Part shown: in pieces, positions 17,305-27,022 of the stretch
How positions within the stretch are numbered: the stretch's first letter is position 1
Layout of the letters: every line of letters begins with the position of its first letter
Assembly (NCBI GenBank): GCA_028285825.1
Contig: JAPYNK010000090.1
Span: forward strand, 1 to 42,314
Source of the DNA: Arenicellales bacterium
GTDB lineage: Bacteria > Pseudomonadota > Gammaproteobacteria > Arenicellales > Poriferihabitantaceae
Direction: 5' to 3'
Length of the DNA stretch: 42,314 nucleotides
The notes under the pieces: generated by a model
Seen by the model: only the letters and a program-made list of their open reading frames with translations
Databases searched by the model: none
Told to the model about the DNA's origin: nothing
Program-made: the position numbers and the translations under genes

Positions 17305-17641
17305 TAAGTGAGTCGATCAATTGAGAGAGCGACAGGCCATGCTCAATACTATCATCATATTTGAAAGACAATGCCGGAGTGGTTCGCATCATCAATCTCT
17401 TGCTCAGGTTTTTCCTGAGGTAGCCTGAAGACCTGTTCAGTATTCTCTCAATCCTGCTCTTGTCTGCCGGTTTATCCAGCATGGAAAAATAGACCGTTGA
17501 GTTTTTCAGGTCCCGACTGACCGAAACCCGAGTGATGGTCACGCCTCGAATGCGATCATCATTCAATTGGCTGAACATGAGCTCAGAGAGTTCACGCTTG
17601 AGCAATTCTCCAACACGGCGTGTTCGATCGATTTCCTGCAT
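17285..17641 (-). CDS. rbfA: Ribosome-binding factor A
   Basis: A small KH-fold protein that binds the immature 30S subunit and helps mature the 5' end of 16S rRNA, important in the cold. The 118-residue sequence has the family start RTRRVGELLKRELSELM, the core VTITRVSVSRDLKNSTVYFS and the C-terminal RTTPALSFKYDDSIEHG. The ATG at 17639-17641 is 33 nt downstream of infB. Its place between infB and truB is the usual operon order. Confidence 0.96.
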   Translation of the reverse strand: MQEIDRTRRVGELLKRELSELMFSQLNDDRIRGVTITRVSVSRDLKNSTVYFSMLDKPADKSRIERILNRSSGYLRKNLSKRLMMRTTPALSFKYDDSIEHGLSLSQLIDSLNVSNDQ

Positions 17642-17673
17642 GCAACAAAATCCATGGTGCTGGTAGAATTTGG

Positions 17674-20457
17674 TCAGAGAGTCGGTGCACTATGCACGAC
17701 TTCATAGACCTCGATCTGGTCACCGACCTTTATGTCATTGTAGTCCTTAATTCCAATCCCGCATTCGTAGCCATGCTTAACTTCATTGACATCGTCCTTA
17801 AAACGTCTCAATGAATTGATCGCACCTTCAAATATCACGATATTGTCGCGCAATACTCGAACCGGCAAGTTTCGCTTGACCGCGCCTTTGGTCACATAAC
17901 AGCCAGCGACTGCACCAATCTTTGGCGATCTGAATACATCTCTGACTTCAACCAGTCCAACATGCTCTTCACCTGCAACTGCATCCATCAATCCAGTCAT
18001 GTTCGCCCTTATGGTATCGACCACATCGTAAATGATGTTGTGATAGAAAACCGTAGTTCCTTCCAAGTCAATCAGTTTTCTGGCAGTCGCATCAGCACGA
18101 ACATTGAAGCCGATAATTACGGCATCGACAGCCTTCGCAAGATTCACGTCCGATTCATTGATGCCGCCGACCATTCCATGCACGACTTTTACGTTTACCT
18201 CGCTGCTTGACAATTTGTTCAGACTTTCCTTAAGCGCCTCAACAGAACCTTGCACGTCTGCCTTGATGAGAATGTTCAGGGTCTTGGCATCTTCTTCCTC
18301 CATCCTGCTGAAGATCTGTTCCATCTTGCTCTTCTGCTGTTGAGCTGTTTTGCGTTCCTTTGACTTTCCTTGACGGCTAGATGCAATTTCCCGTGCTACT
18401 TTCTCATCAACAACTACCATGAAGTCATCGCCGGCAACCGGTACCCCGGTCAGGCCCTGTACTTCTACCGGTGTAGACGGTCCAGCCTCATTGATCATTT
18501 TCCCCTGATCGTTGCCAAGAGCCCGAATTTTTCCGGTCTGTTCTCCAGCAAGCAGAATATCCCCCTTTTTCAGCGATCCTTCTTTGACCAGCAGAGTTGC
18601 AACCGGACCCTTGCCCTTATCGAGCCTTGCCTCGATGACCAGGCCAGACGCCTTGCCGGCAGGCTTCGCTTTCAAATCACAAAGTTCTGCCTGAACCATA
18701 ACCGACTCCAAGAGCGCGTCAACACCCTGCCCTGTTAAAGCAGAAACTTCATTCATCAATATATCACCCCCCCACTCCTCTGGAATGAGATCGTGGTTTG
18801 ACAGTTCCTGTTGAATACGCCCGGCATCCGCTTCTTCACGGTCGATTTTGTTGATGGCAACAATGATTGGAACTTCTGCCGACTTGGCATGGTTAATGGC
18901 TTCAACAGTTTGCGGCTTGACTCCATCATCTGCAGCAACCACCAAAATTACCAAATCGGTTGCTTTTGTTCCCCGTGCCCGCATTGCGGTGAACGCCTCA
19001 TGGCCGGGGGTATCCAAAAAGCAGATTTCCTGGTTGTTGACCTGAATTCGATAGGCTCCGATATGTTGAGTTATCCCGCCTGCCTCTCCGGCAACGACCT
19101 TGGTTTTTCTCAGGTAGTCAAGCAAGGATGTTTTTCCATGATCAACATGCCCCATAACCGTAACCACCGGCGGTCTTGTGGCCATGTCAACGTTGTTCAC
19201 CTCATTCTTCAATACGGTTTCAACATCTTCAGCAACCGCAGGCCTGGCAACATGTCCCATCTCTTCGACCAGCAGAATGGCCGTATCCTGATCCAGCAGC
19301 TGGTTGATTGTGACCATCATGCCCATCTGAAACAGTTCCTTGACGACCTCACCCGCCTTGACCGACATGGCTTGAGCAAGATCTCCAACGGTTATGGTTT
19401 CCGGAATAATGACTTCATGAATCACGGGAGAAGTCGGTTTTTCAAACCCATGCTGATGAGTCATGCTAGTTGAGACACTGCCCGCTTTTCGAATGCCGGC
19501 AGGACTTCTCTTTCGTTCTCGACGTCTTAAGGCATGGAGCTCTTCGCGGCCTCCCGACTCATCATCGTCGGTATTCCAGTTGTCCATTCTCCACTTCTTG
19601 GCATCCCGCTTTCGCCCGGCTTTTGCCGAATCGGGAAGTGGCTTGCTTTTCTTTCCAGGCGAAAAATTATCTCGAGATTTCCCATCTGCATCTTCGGATT
19701 TGGAGTCGCTTGATTTTTCATGCAACGATGACTTTCGTTTGCCCTTGCCCTTAACCTTGCCAGTCAATTCATCTGGCATGGAATCTGATGGCAAAACTAC
19801 CGATTCATCATCTGCCAATGGGCCAGTCAAATTCTCAAGTGACCCAGGCTCAGCATCTGTCTTCCCCGCTTCCGACAATTCTCCCTTTGCATCTGGAAAA
19901 TGGGCTGCGTCAATTTCATTTTTCTTCACTTTGCCGGGGGCATCTGATCCGCTCTGGACACCCTCTACCGTGGCTGAGCCTTCTGGCACAGATTCACCCC
20001 CTTCTGCAACCAATGCTCCCGGGATTGCCTCAACAGGCTCGACCGCTGCAATCCGCTCTGCTACAGCCTCTTCAGCCCCTACTGCTTCATCAATTGGGTT
20101 TTTACCTTCTTCAGCAATCTTTTTCTTGTTCAGCTCGGCTTCCAGAACCCGACGGTCAATGAAATTGCGTTTAACCTTTCTTTCAACGCGTACCGATCGT
20201 GAAACTCGACCCAGCCCGATCTGGGTAGGTTGCTTGATCTCCTCACGGACAGTCCTCTGCCTCGAGAACTTTCCGGTGCGAACGATTCCCGTTGGTGCAG
20301 TCTGATCCTTGAACTCCCTGAGCAGGTTTTTTTCGCCTTCCTCAAGCGTTGCTGCGCCTACCTTGTCCTTGACGCCCGCCTGTCGAAGTTGATCCAGCAA
20401 CTTCTCGGTAGGTATGCCAAGCTTTTTTGCATATGTCTCTACTGTATCTTTTGACAT
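17674..20457 (-). CDS. infB: Translation initiation factor IF-2
   Basis: GTPase that places initiator fMet-tRNA on the 30S subunit and promotes subunit joining. An N-terminal IF2-N domain is followed by a long, charged, low-complexity linker (about residues 120-330). A second IF2-N-like domain precedes the G domain: G1 GHVDHGKT near residue 438, G3 DTPGHEAF, G4 NKID. Domains II-IV follow, ending with the fMet-tRNA-binding C-terminus. At about 927 residues it matches gammaproteobacterial IF-2alpha. The ATG at 20455-20457 fits the family start [15 protein letters not shown]; an upstream TTG is unlikely. Shorter internally initiated forms, as in E. coli, were not assessed. Confidence 0.97.
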   Translation of the reverse strand: MSKDTVETYAKKLGIPTEKLLDQLRQAGVKDKVGAATLEEGEKNLLREFKDQTAPTGIVRTGKFSRQRTVREEIKQPTQIGLGRVSRSVRVERKVKRNFIDRRVLEAELNKKKIAEEGKNPIDEAVGAEEAVAERIAAVEPVEAIPGALVAEGGESVPEGSATVEGVQSGSDAPGKVKKNEIDAAHFPDAKGELSEAGKTDAEPGSLENLTGPLADDESVVLPSDSMPDELTGKVKGKGKRKSSLHEKSSDSKSEDADGKSRDNFSPGKKSKPLPDSAKAGRKRDAKKWRMDNWNTDDDESGGREELHALRRRERKRSPAGIRKAGSVSTSMTHQHGFEKPTSPVIHEVIIPETITVGDLAQAMSVKAGEVVKELFQMGMMVTINQLLDQDTAILLVEEMGHVARPAVAEDVETVLKNEVNNVDMATRPPVVTVMGHVDHGKTSLLDYLRKTKVVAGEAGGITQHIGAYRIQVNNQEICFLDTPGHEAFTAMRARGTKATDLVILVVAADDGVKPQTVEAINHAKSAEVPIIVAINKIDREEADAGRIQQELSNHDLIPEEWGGDILMNEVSALTGQGVDALLESVMVQAELCDLKAKPAGKASGLVIEARLDKGKGPVATLLVKEGSLKKGDILLAGEQTGKIRALGNDQGKMINEAGPSTPVEVQGLTGVPVAGDDFMVVVDEKVAREIASSRQGKSKERKTAQQQKSKMEQIFSRMEEEDAKTLNILIKADVQGSVEALKESLNKLSSSEVNVKVVHGMVGGINESDVNLAKAVDAVIIGFNVRADATARKLIDLEGTTVFYHNIIYDVVDTIRANMTGLMDAVAGEEHVGLVEVRDVFRSPKIGAVAGCYVTKGAVKRNLPVRVLRDNIVIFEGAINSLRRFKDDVNEVKHGYECGIGIKDYNDIKVGDQIEVYEVVHSAPTL

Positions 20458-20495
20458 GATCAATCTGCTATTGGAACGTTATTTTCTCAATTAGC

Positions 20496-21980
20496 CTATT
20501 CTGCAAACCAGGGCGCCCGTGCCGTCATGATCAGCTTGCCGGCATCCTCTTCGGAAATTTCTACAATCTCCAGAACCTCATCGACAGCGCACTCCGCCAG
20601 CTCTTCGCTGGTTCGAATGCCCGATTTTGCCAGTGCAGTTGCAAGATCCGGGTCCATCCCCTCCAGTTTCAGCAGGTCTTCGCTTGGAATACCCTCTCCT
20701 TCGTCTGCAAAGGCATTTCTCAATAGACTGTCTCTGGCCCTGCTTCTCAGTTCATCGACCAGTTCCTCGTCAAATTCCTCAATATCCATCAGCTCGTTTT
20801 TAGGAACATAGGCAATCTCTTCAAGTGATGCAAAATTCTCCTGTGCCAGAATGCCGGCAACATTCTCATCAATATCCAGCTGAGCCATGAATTGACCTAC
20901 CAGTACTTGCATCTCTTCATCCTGTTTTTCCATTGCCTCAGACTCGCTCATGAGATTCAATTCCCATCCGGTCAGCTCTGAAGCCAAACGCACATTCTGG
21001 CCGCCTCGACCAATCGCGCGAGACAGATTCTCCTCGGTAACCACTACATCCATTGATTCTTTCGAATCATCAATATAGATCGATTCGATCTCTGCCGGAG
21101 CAAGTGCCTGAATCACAAATTCGCCCAGATTTTCCGAATGCACGATTATATCGACTTTCTCTCCGGCAATTTCATTGGAAACGCTTTGCACCCGGGACCC
21201 CCGGATACCTACGCAGGCACCAACCGGATCAATCGTGCCGTCATTGCTTCTAACGGCAATTTTGGAACGAGACCCCGGATCTCGAGCCGCACCGAGTATT
21301 TCGATAATTCCCTCGCCCACTTCAGGAACTTCCAGCCTGAACAGTTTTATCAGGAATTCAGGAGAGACTCTGGTCAGAATCAGCTGCGGCCCTCTGGCTT
21401 CTGTATCAATGGTTTTCAACAAGGCACGAATACGGTCTCCCGGACGAAGGCCTTCTCGAGCAATCATCCCACTTTTTGGCAAAATGGCTTCTGCATCACC
21501 CAGATCAATGATCGCATTTCCGTGATCGACCCTTCTCACCAAACCTGAAACGAGCTCACCCACTTTCCCATGATAGCGTTCAGCGATCTGATTGCGTTTG
21601 GCTTCTCGGACCTTTTGCATGATAACCTGCTTGGCGGCCTGCGCAGCAATCCTCCCAAAATTGACCTCTTGCATCAACTCTTCAATCTGATCACCGACGT
21701 TCAGTTGCGGAGAATCTCTACGCGCATCAGTCAATGCAATCTGCCGGTCCGGGAACAGGTTCTCGTCAGAATCTTCAATAACATCCCAAACCCGATAAGT
21801 GTCATACTTGCCGGTGGTTCGATTGATATTTACTCGAACTTCAATATCATCAGGATGCAGTTTCTTGATGGCTGTGGCCAACGCGGCTTCAATCGCGATA
21901 AAAATAATTTCCTTGTCCAGTTCTTTTTCTCGAGAGACAACTTCTGCCATCTGCAAGATTTCATTATTCGAAATTGACAT
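20496..21980 (-). CDS. nusA: Transcription termination/antitermination factor NusA
   Basis: RNA polymerase-associated factor controlling pausing, termination and rRNA antitermination. The N-terminal polymerase-binding domain, S1 domain (VGELVSGLVRRVDHGNAIIDL), KH1 and KH2 domains (GACVGIRGSRVQSV and AIGRGGQNVRLASELTGW) and two C-terminal acidic repeats are all present in about 494 residues, the gammaproteobacterial layout. The ATG at 21978-21980 (MSISNNEILQMAEVV) fits the family; a TTG four codons upstream was rejected. It lies 17 nt after rimP and 38 nt before infB. The operon leader carries a terminator-like hairpin, a likely place for NusA feedback, as known for the E. coli operon. Confidence 0.97.
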   Translation of the reverse strand: MSISNNEILQMAEVVSREKELDKEIIFIAIEAALATAIKKLHPDDIEVRVNINRTTGKYDTYRVWDVIEDSDENLFPDRQIALTDARRDSPQLNVGDQIEELMQEVNFGRIAAQAAKQVIMQKVREAKRNQIAERYHGKVGELVSGLVRRVDHGNAIIDLGDAEAILPKSGMIAREGLRPGDRIRALLKTIDTEARGPQLILTRVSPEFLIKLFRLEVPEVGEGIIEILGAARDPGSRSKIAVRSNDGTIDPVGACVGIRGSRVQSVSNEIAGEKVDIIVHSENLGEFVIQALAPAEIESIYIDDSKESMDVVVTEENLSRAIGRGGQNVRLASELTGWELNLMSESEAMEKQDEEMQVLVGQFMAQLDIDENVAGILAQENFASLEEIAYVPKNELMDIEEFDEELVDELRSRARDSLLRNAFADEGEGIPSEDLLKLEGMDPDLATALAKSGIRTSEELAECAVDEVLEIVEISEEDAGKLIMTARAPWFAE

Positions 21981-21997
21981 TTTCTTACCCAATCAAG

Positions 21998-22471
21998 TTA
22001 TTCGTATACAGGATCAACTCGAGCCGACTTGATATCCTCATAGGGCAACTCGAAATTTTCGCCATCAACTGCAATCGTTACACTGAAGTCTCCCGCCTCA
22101 CTAATTTCTCCCCGGAAACGCTTTCTGCCCAGCATTTTCCGCGCCATGACGATTTTTGCCTTTTCGCCTACAAAACGCCGAAAGTGTTCTGGTCGCACCA
22201 GCGGCCTATCAAGCCCGGGAGAGGATACTTCCAGTATATATTTCGAGTGAATGGGATCTTCAACATCAAGAATCATTCCTACCCGGTTGCTGACCGTTTC
22301 ACAGTCATCAACTTGAATGCCGCCCGGTGCATCGATGTAAATACGCAACAAGAGCTGATTGCCCTGCTGCGCTAGTTCGGCGTGAATCAATTCATATCCG
22401 AGTTCATCAATATCTCGAGAAATTGTCTCGACAACATTCTGAATTCCAGGACTTTTATAATTGATATTCAC
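21998..22471 (-). CDS. rimP: Ribosome maturation factor RimP
   Basis: Needed for maturation of the 30S ribosomal subunit. About 157 residues with the RimP N-terminal alpha/beta domain (ISRDIDELGYELIHAEL), the conserved SPGLDRPLVRPEHFRRF motif and a C-terminal SH3-like domain ending in the DIKSARVDP segment. The best start is GTG at 22469-22471, with GGAG about 6 nt upstream; the TTG just before it is too close to that site. It is the first gene of the nusA-infB operon, preceded by a long untranslated leader of about 200 nt. Confidence 0.93.
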   Translation of the reverse strand: MNINYKSPGIQNVVETISRDIDELGYELIHAELAQQGNQLLLRIYIDAPGGIQVDDCETVSNRVGMILDVEDPIHSKYILEVSSPGLDRPLVRPEHFRRFVGEKAKIVMARKMLGRKRFRGEISEAGDFSVTIAVDGENFELPYEDIKSARVDPVYE

Positions 22472-22529
22472 CAATCACTCCAACTCTTTTCTGGGTATCC
22501 GATACTCAAGGGACCAACCCGTAAGCATG

Positions 22530-22550
22530 AAAAACCCCGCATTTGCGGGG
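22530..22550 (-). terminator. Attenuator-like terminator in the rimP-nusA leader
   Basis: Minus-strand CCCCGC, a 4-nt loop (AAAT) and GCGGGG, followed by TTTTT, form a textbook intrinsic terminator 56-60 nt before the rimP start. A strong -10 lies upstream of it (22682-22687), so transcripts of the operon must read through it. Confidence 0.8.
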
Positions 22551-22647
22551 TCCTGATGCACCGATTAATCCCGGTTTCATCACTCTTCCGGAAAATAAAT
22601 AACTTTCCAGGAAACTGTCCGAAACCGAGGCCGACGCCCCTTGCTAC

Positions 22648-22669
22648 TTAACCAAGAATTCTTGGCTAA
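22648..22669. promoter_or_regulatory. 22-bp near-perfect palindrome at the start of the rimP-nusA leader
   Basis: TTAACCAAGAATTCTTGGCTAA contains a perfect 14-bp core, CCAAGAATTCTTGG. The one symmetry break would still form a G-U pair in RNA. It falls at about +6 to +27 of the predicted transcript and could be an operator or a 5' RNA hairpin. Confidence 0.65.
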
Positions 22670-22681
22670 CATTTACTTGCA

Positions 22682-22710
22682 ATTATAGCCTCAGTTCAGT
22701 CTATGAGCAA
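22682..22710 (-). promoter_or_regulatory. Promoter of the rimP-nusA-infB operon
   Basis: A perfect -10 TATAAT (22682-22687) with a 17-bp spacer and a partial -35 TTGCTC (22705-22710) on the minus strand. It is the only good candidate between the initiator tRNA and rimP. Confidence 0.65.
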
Positions 22711-23939
22711 CATTTTTGCGACATCTGTTACGAGCACATGAACAGGTCGTTCCAAAAGCGGACAGTTTTTTTACTTTCAACACAGACCTTTTCCTTTCAC
22801 AGGCGAAAGCGATAGAATGAGGATGTGAATTCACCCTGGAGGACAAACTCATGAAACGTATACCCCCTCTATCGCATTGCGTTAGCTGCCCTCGATGCGG
22901 CCGCGGTCCTGCCGCTCCTGCTGTAGAACAGCACGGTGCCGGCCTGTCCGGCAAGCAGTAACAGCGGAGCAACCTACACCCCGCCCATGCAGGCATCCTA
23001 TGGTGTCGGGTAGAGGGCCGACAGAATCCGGAAACCGGGGTCGCACAAAGGATCACCCTGACTCTCCAGACAAACGAGACGGTGGGCGGTGGTTCTTTCG
23101 GTGCCTTATCCGGAGGGGGCGTGTTTCCGGGCCATTGCCTCCACTTGAATCAACATTGCAGCGGATATCCCCAAGCGCTTGAGAAACCTGGACAACCATT
23201 CGACCGTCCTTCTGCAGATACGCGGACAACGTGCTTCATAAGGTTTACAGCTGTAGCCCGGCATAGGCACAAGACAGGGTCATGAAACCGCTTGAAAGTT
23301 TATCCTTTCTGTCGTCCTGCAAAACCCCTGGAGCGAGAGCGTTGACGCATTCAGAGGCCACATCATGACATGCATATCTCCTCCCTGGGCAACCATGGTC
23401 ATCGCGTGTGGCACTGCCGGCGTTTGCTGGGAATACGACCGCAAACTGGGCAGGCGACGCAAGGGCTTTCGACGAACCTTCTCGCGCTTTGACAAGCTTG
23501 GCATCATGTTCCTTGAATTCGTCGTCTTCGCGCTGGCCGGATGATGCCCCGCTCTCCGTCTTGTCGACCAGACACAGTCTAACCCATGCTGCAAAATCCA
23601 CGCTGACGCGCTTGGCTTCACAGTTGGGGTACAGGAACAAGACCAGTCAACAGGCGCAACTCAACCACAACTCTGACAGGCACTGCAAGGAGATGAGGGG
23701 CAGCCCAAAGAGACGGTGCCCATCTCTCGAACCACTCATTACCTGATTGAAAGGATTCCCGCAAGCCTGTTTTCATGATCCATTACCGAAGCAGTTCTCA
23801 ATGCAGGTGTCAGACTCAAAGGCTGTCCCCATATCAGGAGCAGCATGGTGACGGATCAATGAAGCAGGCAGGTATCGTTCAAAAACGGGAGCAGAAACAC
23901 GAAGACCATTATTCAACACTGGCATGATGTCGGTCTCGA
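22711..23939. other. Decayed region of about 1.2 kb between initiator tRNA and the nusA operon
   Basis: No intact gene is recognised. On the plus strand a GGAGG site precedes ATGAAACG at 22851 and a signal-peptide-like stretch that is readable only with frame changes and in-frame stops, followed by a beta-rich segment (ITLTLQTNETVGGGSF). This looks like a broken exported-protein gene. On the minus strand an open frame at 23245-23640 (131 codons) has no recognisable motif. The stretch appears richer in GC than the flanks. Confidence 0.5.
22851..23240 (+). pseudogene. Possible remnant of a secreted or lipoprotein gene
   Basis: A good Shine-Dalgarno (GGAGG) stands before ATG at 22851. The next 70 nt encode, after one frame change, an Ala/Leu-rich signal-like segment (YRIALAALDAAAVLPLLL) followed by stops. 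Later fragments in other frames are also protein-like. This fits a gene broken by several frameshifts. The family is not recognised. Confidence 0.25.
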
Positions 23940-24016
23940 TGGTAGCGGGGGCAGGATTTGAACCTGCGACCTTCGGGTTATGAGCCCGACGAGCTGCCAG
24001 ACTGCTCCACCCCGCA
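23940..24016 (-). tRNA. Initiator tRNA-fMet (anticodon CAU)
   Basis: A 77-nt cloverleaf with the initiator hallmarks. Three G-C pairs close the anticodon stem (GGG/CCC) around the loop CTCATAA, there is an A11-U24 pair in the D stem, and position 1 is unpaired with position 72. Here the mismatch is U1-U72 instead of the usual C1-A72. CCA is encoded. It sits downstream of cysS with its own promoter. Confidence 0.96.
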
Positions 24017-24028
24017 TCAGAAGCTCAC

Positions 24029-24057
24029 ATTCTACTTGAAAACGAGACGAATTTCAA
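24029..24057 (-). promoter_or_regulatory. Promoter of tRNA-fMet overlapping the cysS stop codon
   Basis: Minus-strand TTGAAA (24052-24057), a 17-bp spacer and TAGAAT (24029-24034). The cysS TGA stop lies within the -35 hexamer. The predicted start is a few bases before the tRNA. Confidence 0.7.
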
Positions 24058-25457
24058 TCCTGATTCTCTGAAATGGACGGGGTAATACGACTGACAAGAG
24101 GACCTTCAGCCGCGTCTTCAACCGTATAACCCAGTTCCAGCAAATCATCCCGAATGCGGTCTGCGGCCAACCAGTCTCTCTGTTCTCGGGCTTTTCTGCG
24201 ACTGTCAACTAACCGCTGCACTTCTTCCGGTATCTTGATTTGGGTCGGTGGCGTCCATTCCTGCAACGATAAACCCAGTACTGCATCGCAATTCTGAAGG
24301 GTCGCCTTCTTGGTTTCACCAGAAATATCCGAACGGCAAAACTCCCATGTCAGTGCAAGAGCCTCTGCAGTATTCAGGTCATTGCATATTTTCCTAGTAA
24401 AACCCTCGATGAACATTGGATCACATTCACCGCCATCGCGCCATGAAAAATATAGATTTCGCAATCGATCCAGCGCCCTGGATGCAGATGCCAGACTCTC
24501 CCAGCTAAATTTCAAGTCGGCACGGTAATTCGCCATCAAACACAAGAAGCGAAACGCCAGCGGATCCACGCCCTTGTCAATAAGCACCTGCAAACGCAGA
24601 AACTCTCCAGAGGATTTGGCCATCTTTTCCTGATCCGTTTCCAGAAAATATCCATGTAGCCAGAAATTAGCCAGATTCGTGCCATGGCAAACCTCTGACT
24701 GGGCAATTTCATTGGTATGGTGAACCGGAATATGATCCTTGCCCCCGCAATGAATATCAAACATCGGACCCAGATATTTTGTCGCCATTGCCGAACATTC
24801 AATATGCCAACCCGGAAATCCGACACCCCATGGACTATCCCATTCCATCTGACGTTTCTCATCCGGTGAACTGAATTTCCAGAGCGCAAAGTCAGTGGGA
24901 TTCCTTTTCTCTCCAATATCCACTCGCTCACCGGGACTTAACCCTTCCCTGTCAAGTCGTGCAAGGTAACCATAATTTTCAAGACCGGATGTATCAAAAT
25001 AAATCCCATCTGAGGTTCTGTAGGTAAAGCCCTTCTCTTCGATGATCCTGATATATTCAACCTGCTCGTCAATGTGATCGGTCGCCCGGCACCATTTATG
25101 GGGTTCGAGAATATTCAGTGCACAAATATCTGACCGAAATGCTTCCGTATAGATCTCGGCAATCTCCCAAGCCGATTTGCCTGTTCTGCGTGAACCTTTC
25201 TCAATTTTGTCTTCTCCCGTATCCGCATCAGAAGTCAAATGGCCAACATCGGTTATGTTGACCACGTGATAGACCTCATATCCGCAGAATTCCAGAGTCC
25301 GCCTCAAGACATCCTCAAACAGATAGGTTCTCAGATTGCCAATATGCGCATAATCATAAACCGTTGGTCCACATGCATAGATGCGTACCCGATTGCCTTC
25401 CAGAGGCTTGAAATCACGAAGCGTTCTCGAGTAACTGTCAAATAGTTGTAAAGTCAT
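24054..25457 (-). CDS. cysS: Cysteinyl-tRNA synthetase
   Basis: Charges tRNA-Cys. Class I motifs are in order: zinc-binding Cys in YACGPTVYDYAHIGNLRTYL with its HIGN signature, Zn ligands in WHIECSAMA and the HHTNEIAQSE segment, and the KMSKS loop in the variant form KMAKS. The length of 467 residues is normal. The ATG at 25455-25457 begins MTLQLFDSYSRTLRDF, as expected. The initiator tRNA follows directly, with its promoter overlapping the stop. ppiB and folD, frequent neighbours in other gammaproteobacteria, are not adjacent. Confidence 0.97.
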   Translation of the reverse strand: MTLQLFDSYSRTLRDFKPLEGNRVRIYACGPTVYDYAHIGNLRTYLFEDVLRRTLEFCGYEVYHVVNITDVGHLTSDADTGEDKIEKGSRRTGKSAWEIAEIYTEAFRSDICALNILEPHKWCRATDHIDEQVEYIRIIEEKGFTYRTSDGIYFDTSGLENYGYLARLDREGLSPGERVDIGEKRNPTDFALWKFSSPDEKRQMEWDSPWGVGFPGWHIECSAMATKYLGPMFDIHCGGKDHIPVHHTNEIAQSEVCHGTNLANFWLHGYFLETDQEKMAKSSGEFLRLQVLIDKGVDPLAFRFLCLMANYRADLKFSWESLASASRALDRLRNLYFSWRDGGECDPMFIEGFTRKICNDLNTAEALALTWEFCRSDISGETKKATLQNCDAVLGLSLQEWTPPTQIKIPEEVQRLVDSRRKAREQRDWLAADRIRDDLLELGYTVEDAAEGPLVSRITPSISENQD

Positions 25458-26284
25458 TAGCCGAGTGATGGTTCACAAAATATTTGGATTCTTTCCTGTC
25501 ATATTGATCTGACGATAAATACATTCTGTTATTTGCAATACGATTTCATTTTTGCATAAGTGTCAAGAGCCGCCAGCCTTACAGTGCATGGAGAGCATGA
25601 TCAGAAGAAACCCGGGATGCTGCAAAGGATGTTTTGCTCAAAAGCATTGCATGCCTTGTTACAGTGAATATGCCAAATCAGAAGCCGCTATATGCTTGAG
25701 CGACTCTCGATCCGGTCAAGGATTTCTGGTCCTTTGCACACTTTGCCCATCATTGCCGGAACCGGAGGAAGACTGCTGGTCAAAACGACTGAAACAGTAC
25801 CGGTGCACTGCATTCAGCATCCACTGGACTGGCACAAAAAACAGATCGACCCTCTTAAAAATCTCAGGAATTAGGCCTTAATCATATCCCGTATATTATA
25901 CTGGTGTTAATTTTGCCGAAGTGGGGTGTCGTCTCTCCTATATATACTGTCAAGACCGGTTCACCTGTCGACTCATATCCGTTGATCCCCCCTAATCACT
26001 CGATCCGTTTCACCGTGAATCGCAGCCTCTCCCGAAAATCCAGTATTATCATGTCATAAAGGTACAAGGATGCTGTCATGAAACGTCGAAAAAGAAGCCT
26101 CCCTGAAGAGAGGAGCTGGAACTTGTGCATTAACATCTTTGGTGGTTAATTGCCAGCTTTACCGACATGGCCAGGAAAATTAATATTTGCAAATGCCGAA
26201 GTTCGCCCGGGTCCATCAATGCCCTGCCCCTCAATTCCTGATAACATGCAAACTGCAGGAACAATCGGTAGTTTTTTCGACAAC
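25458..26284. other. Long intergenic region between cysS and lpxH
   Basis: About 830 bp between the divergent genes cysS and lpxH with no recognisable gene. Plus-strand frames at 25552-25881 and 25692-25874 read as partial protein-like sequence without any family match. A short frame, MKRRKRSLPEERSWNL, at 26079 stops after about two dozen codons. The region appears to hold worn gene remains. The promoters of cysS and lpxH must be here but are not obvious. Confidence 0.45.
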
Positions 26285-27001
26285 ATGAAAGAAATCCTTT
26301 TCATCTCGGACTTGCACTTGAGCCAGGAATACCCCGACTCTCTTGACAGATTCGAACGGTTTGCATTCACACTGTCACACGAAGTCGACCAGATTTTCAT
26401 GCTTGGGGATGTTTTCGATTTCTGGATCGGTGATGATGGTGCAGAAACTCTCGGTCACCACAAGATCGAAGAACAGCTTCATCACATATCCTCTTCCGGC
26501 ATTGAATTATTCTTTCTGCCCGGCAATCGCGACTTTCTTGTGGGCCAGGATTTCGCAAGGAGAACAGGCTGCAGACTACTGCCGGATCCAAGCATTATCG
26601 TAATTGGCACGGAACGGATTTACCTCACACATGGTGATGCACTCTGCACCGATGATATTGAACACCAGCAAAACCGCAGTGTCATGCTTTCAGCCAAATG
26701 GCAGAGCGTGTTTCTCGAAAAGTCAGTTGAAGAGCGTCTCGATACAGCCCTCAGACTGAGACAGGAAAGCGAAAGATCAAAACAAGACAAGCCTATGGAC
26801 ATCATGGATGTCAATCAGTCCCATCTTGAAAATGTAATGAGAAAGAATCAAGTCAAGACCCTAATCCATGGCCATACTCACAAGCCGGCTGTTCATGAAT
26901 TTGATCTCGATGGGGCAAAGGCCAGGCGCTACGTTCTTGGCGACTGGTATACCCAGAACAGCATCTTGACGGTCCGAAATGGCGAATACATGCTGGAGTA
27001 G
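26285..27001 (+). CDS. lpxH: UDP-2,3-diacylglucosamine diphosphatase
   Basis: Cleaves UDP-2,3-diacylglucosamine to lipid X in lipid A synthesis, at the inner face of the membrane. The calcineurin-like metallophosphatase motifs are complete: DLHLS (residues 8-12), GDVFDFWIGDD, LPGNRDFLVG, THGDALCTDD and HGHTHKP. The length of 238 residues fits the family. The start is the ATG at 26285 (MKEILFISDLHL). Upstream codons stay open but lack similarity, and no clear ribosome site is seen. Its presence shows a lipid-A-bearing Gram-negative cell. It converges with purF, with 21 bp between stops. Confidence 0.95.
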   Translation: MKEILFISDLHLSQEYPDSLDRFERFAFTLSHEVDQIFMLGDVFDFWIGDDGAETLGHHKIEEQLHHISSSGIELFFLPGNRDFLVGQDFARRTGCRLLPDPSIIVIGTERIYLTHGDALCTDDIEHQQNRSVMLSAKWQSVFLEKSVEERLDTALRLRQESERSKQDKPMDIMDVNQSHLENVMRKNQVKTLIHGHTHKPAVHEFDLDGAKARRYVLGDWYTQNSILTVRNGEYMLE

Positions 27002-27022
27002 TCAATCACCACTTGACGCAGC

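Noticed and set aside
19463-20305. Long plus-strand open frame (280 codons) opposite infB
   Set aside because: It is the mirror of the low-complexity charged linker of IF-2. It is Ser/Pro-rich, has no family features, and infB is clearly the real gene.
23245-23640. Minus-strand 131-codon frame, possible novel gene
   Set aside because: No start signal, no recognised motif, and it lies in a stretch with overlapping frames in several phases; kept only as part of the decayed-region description.
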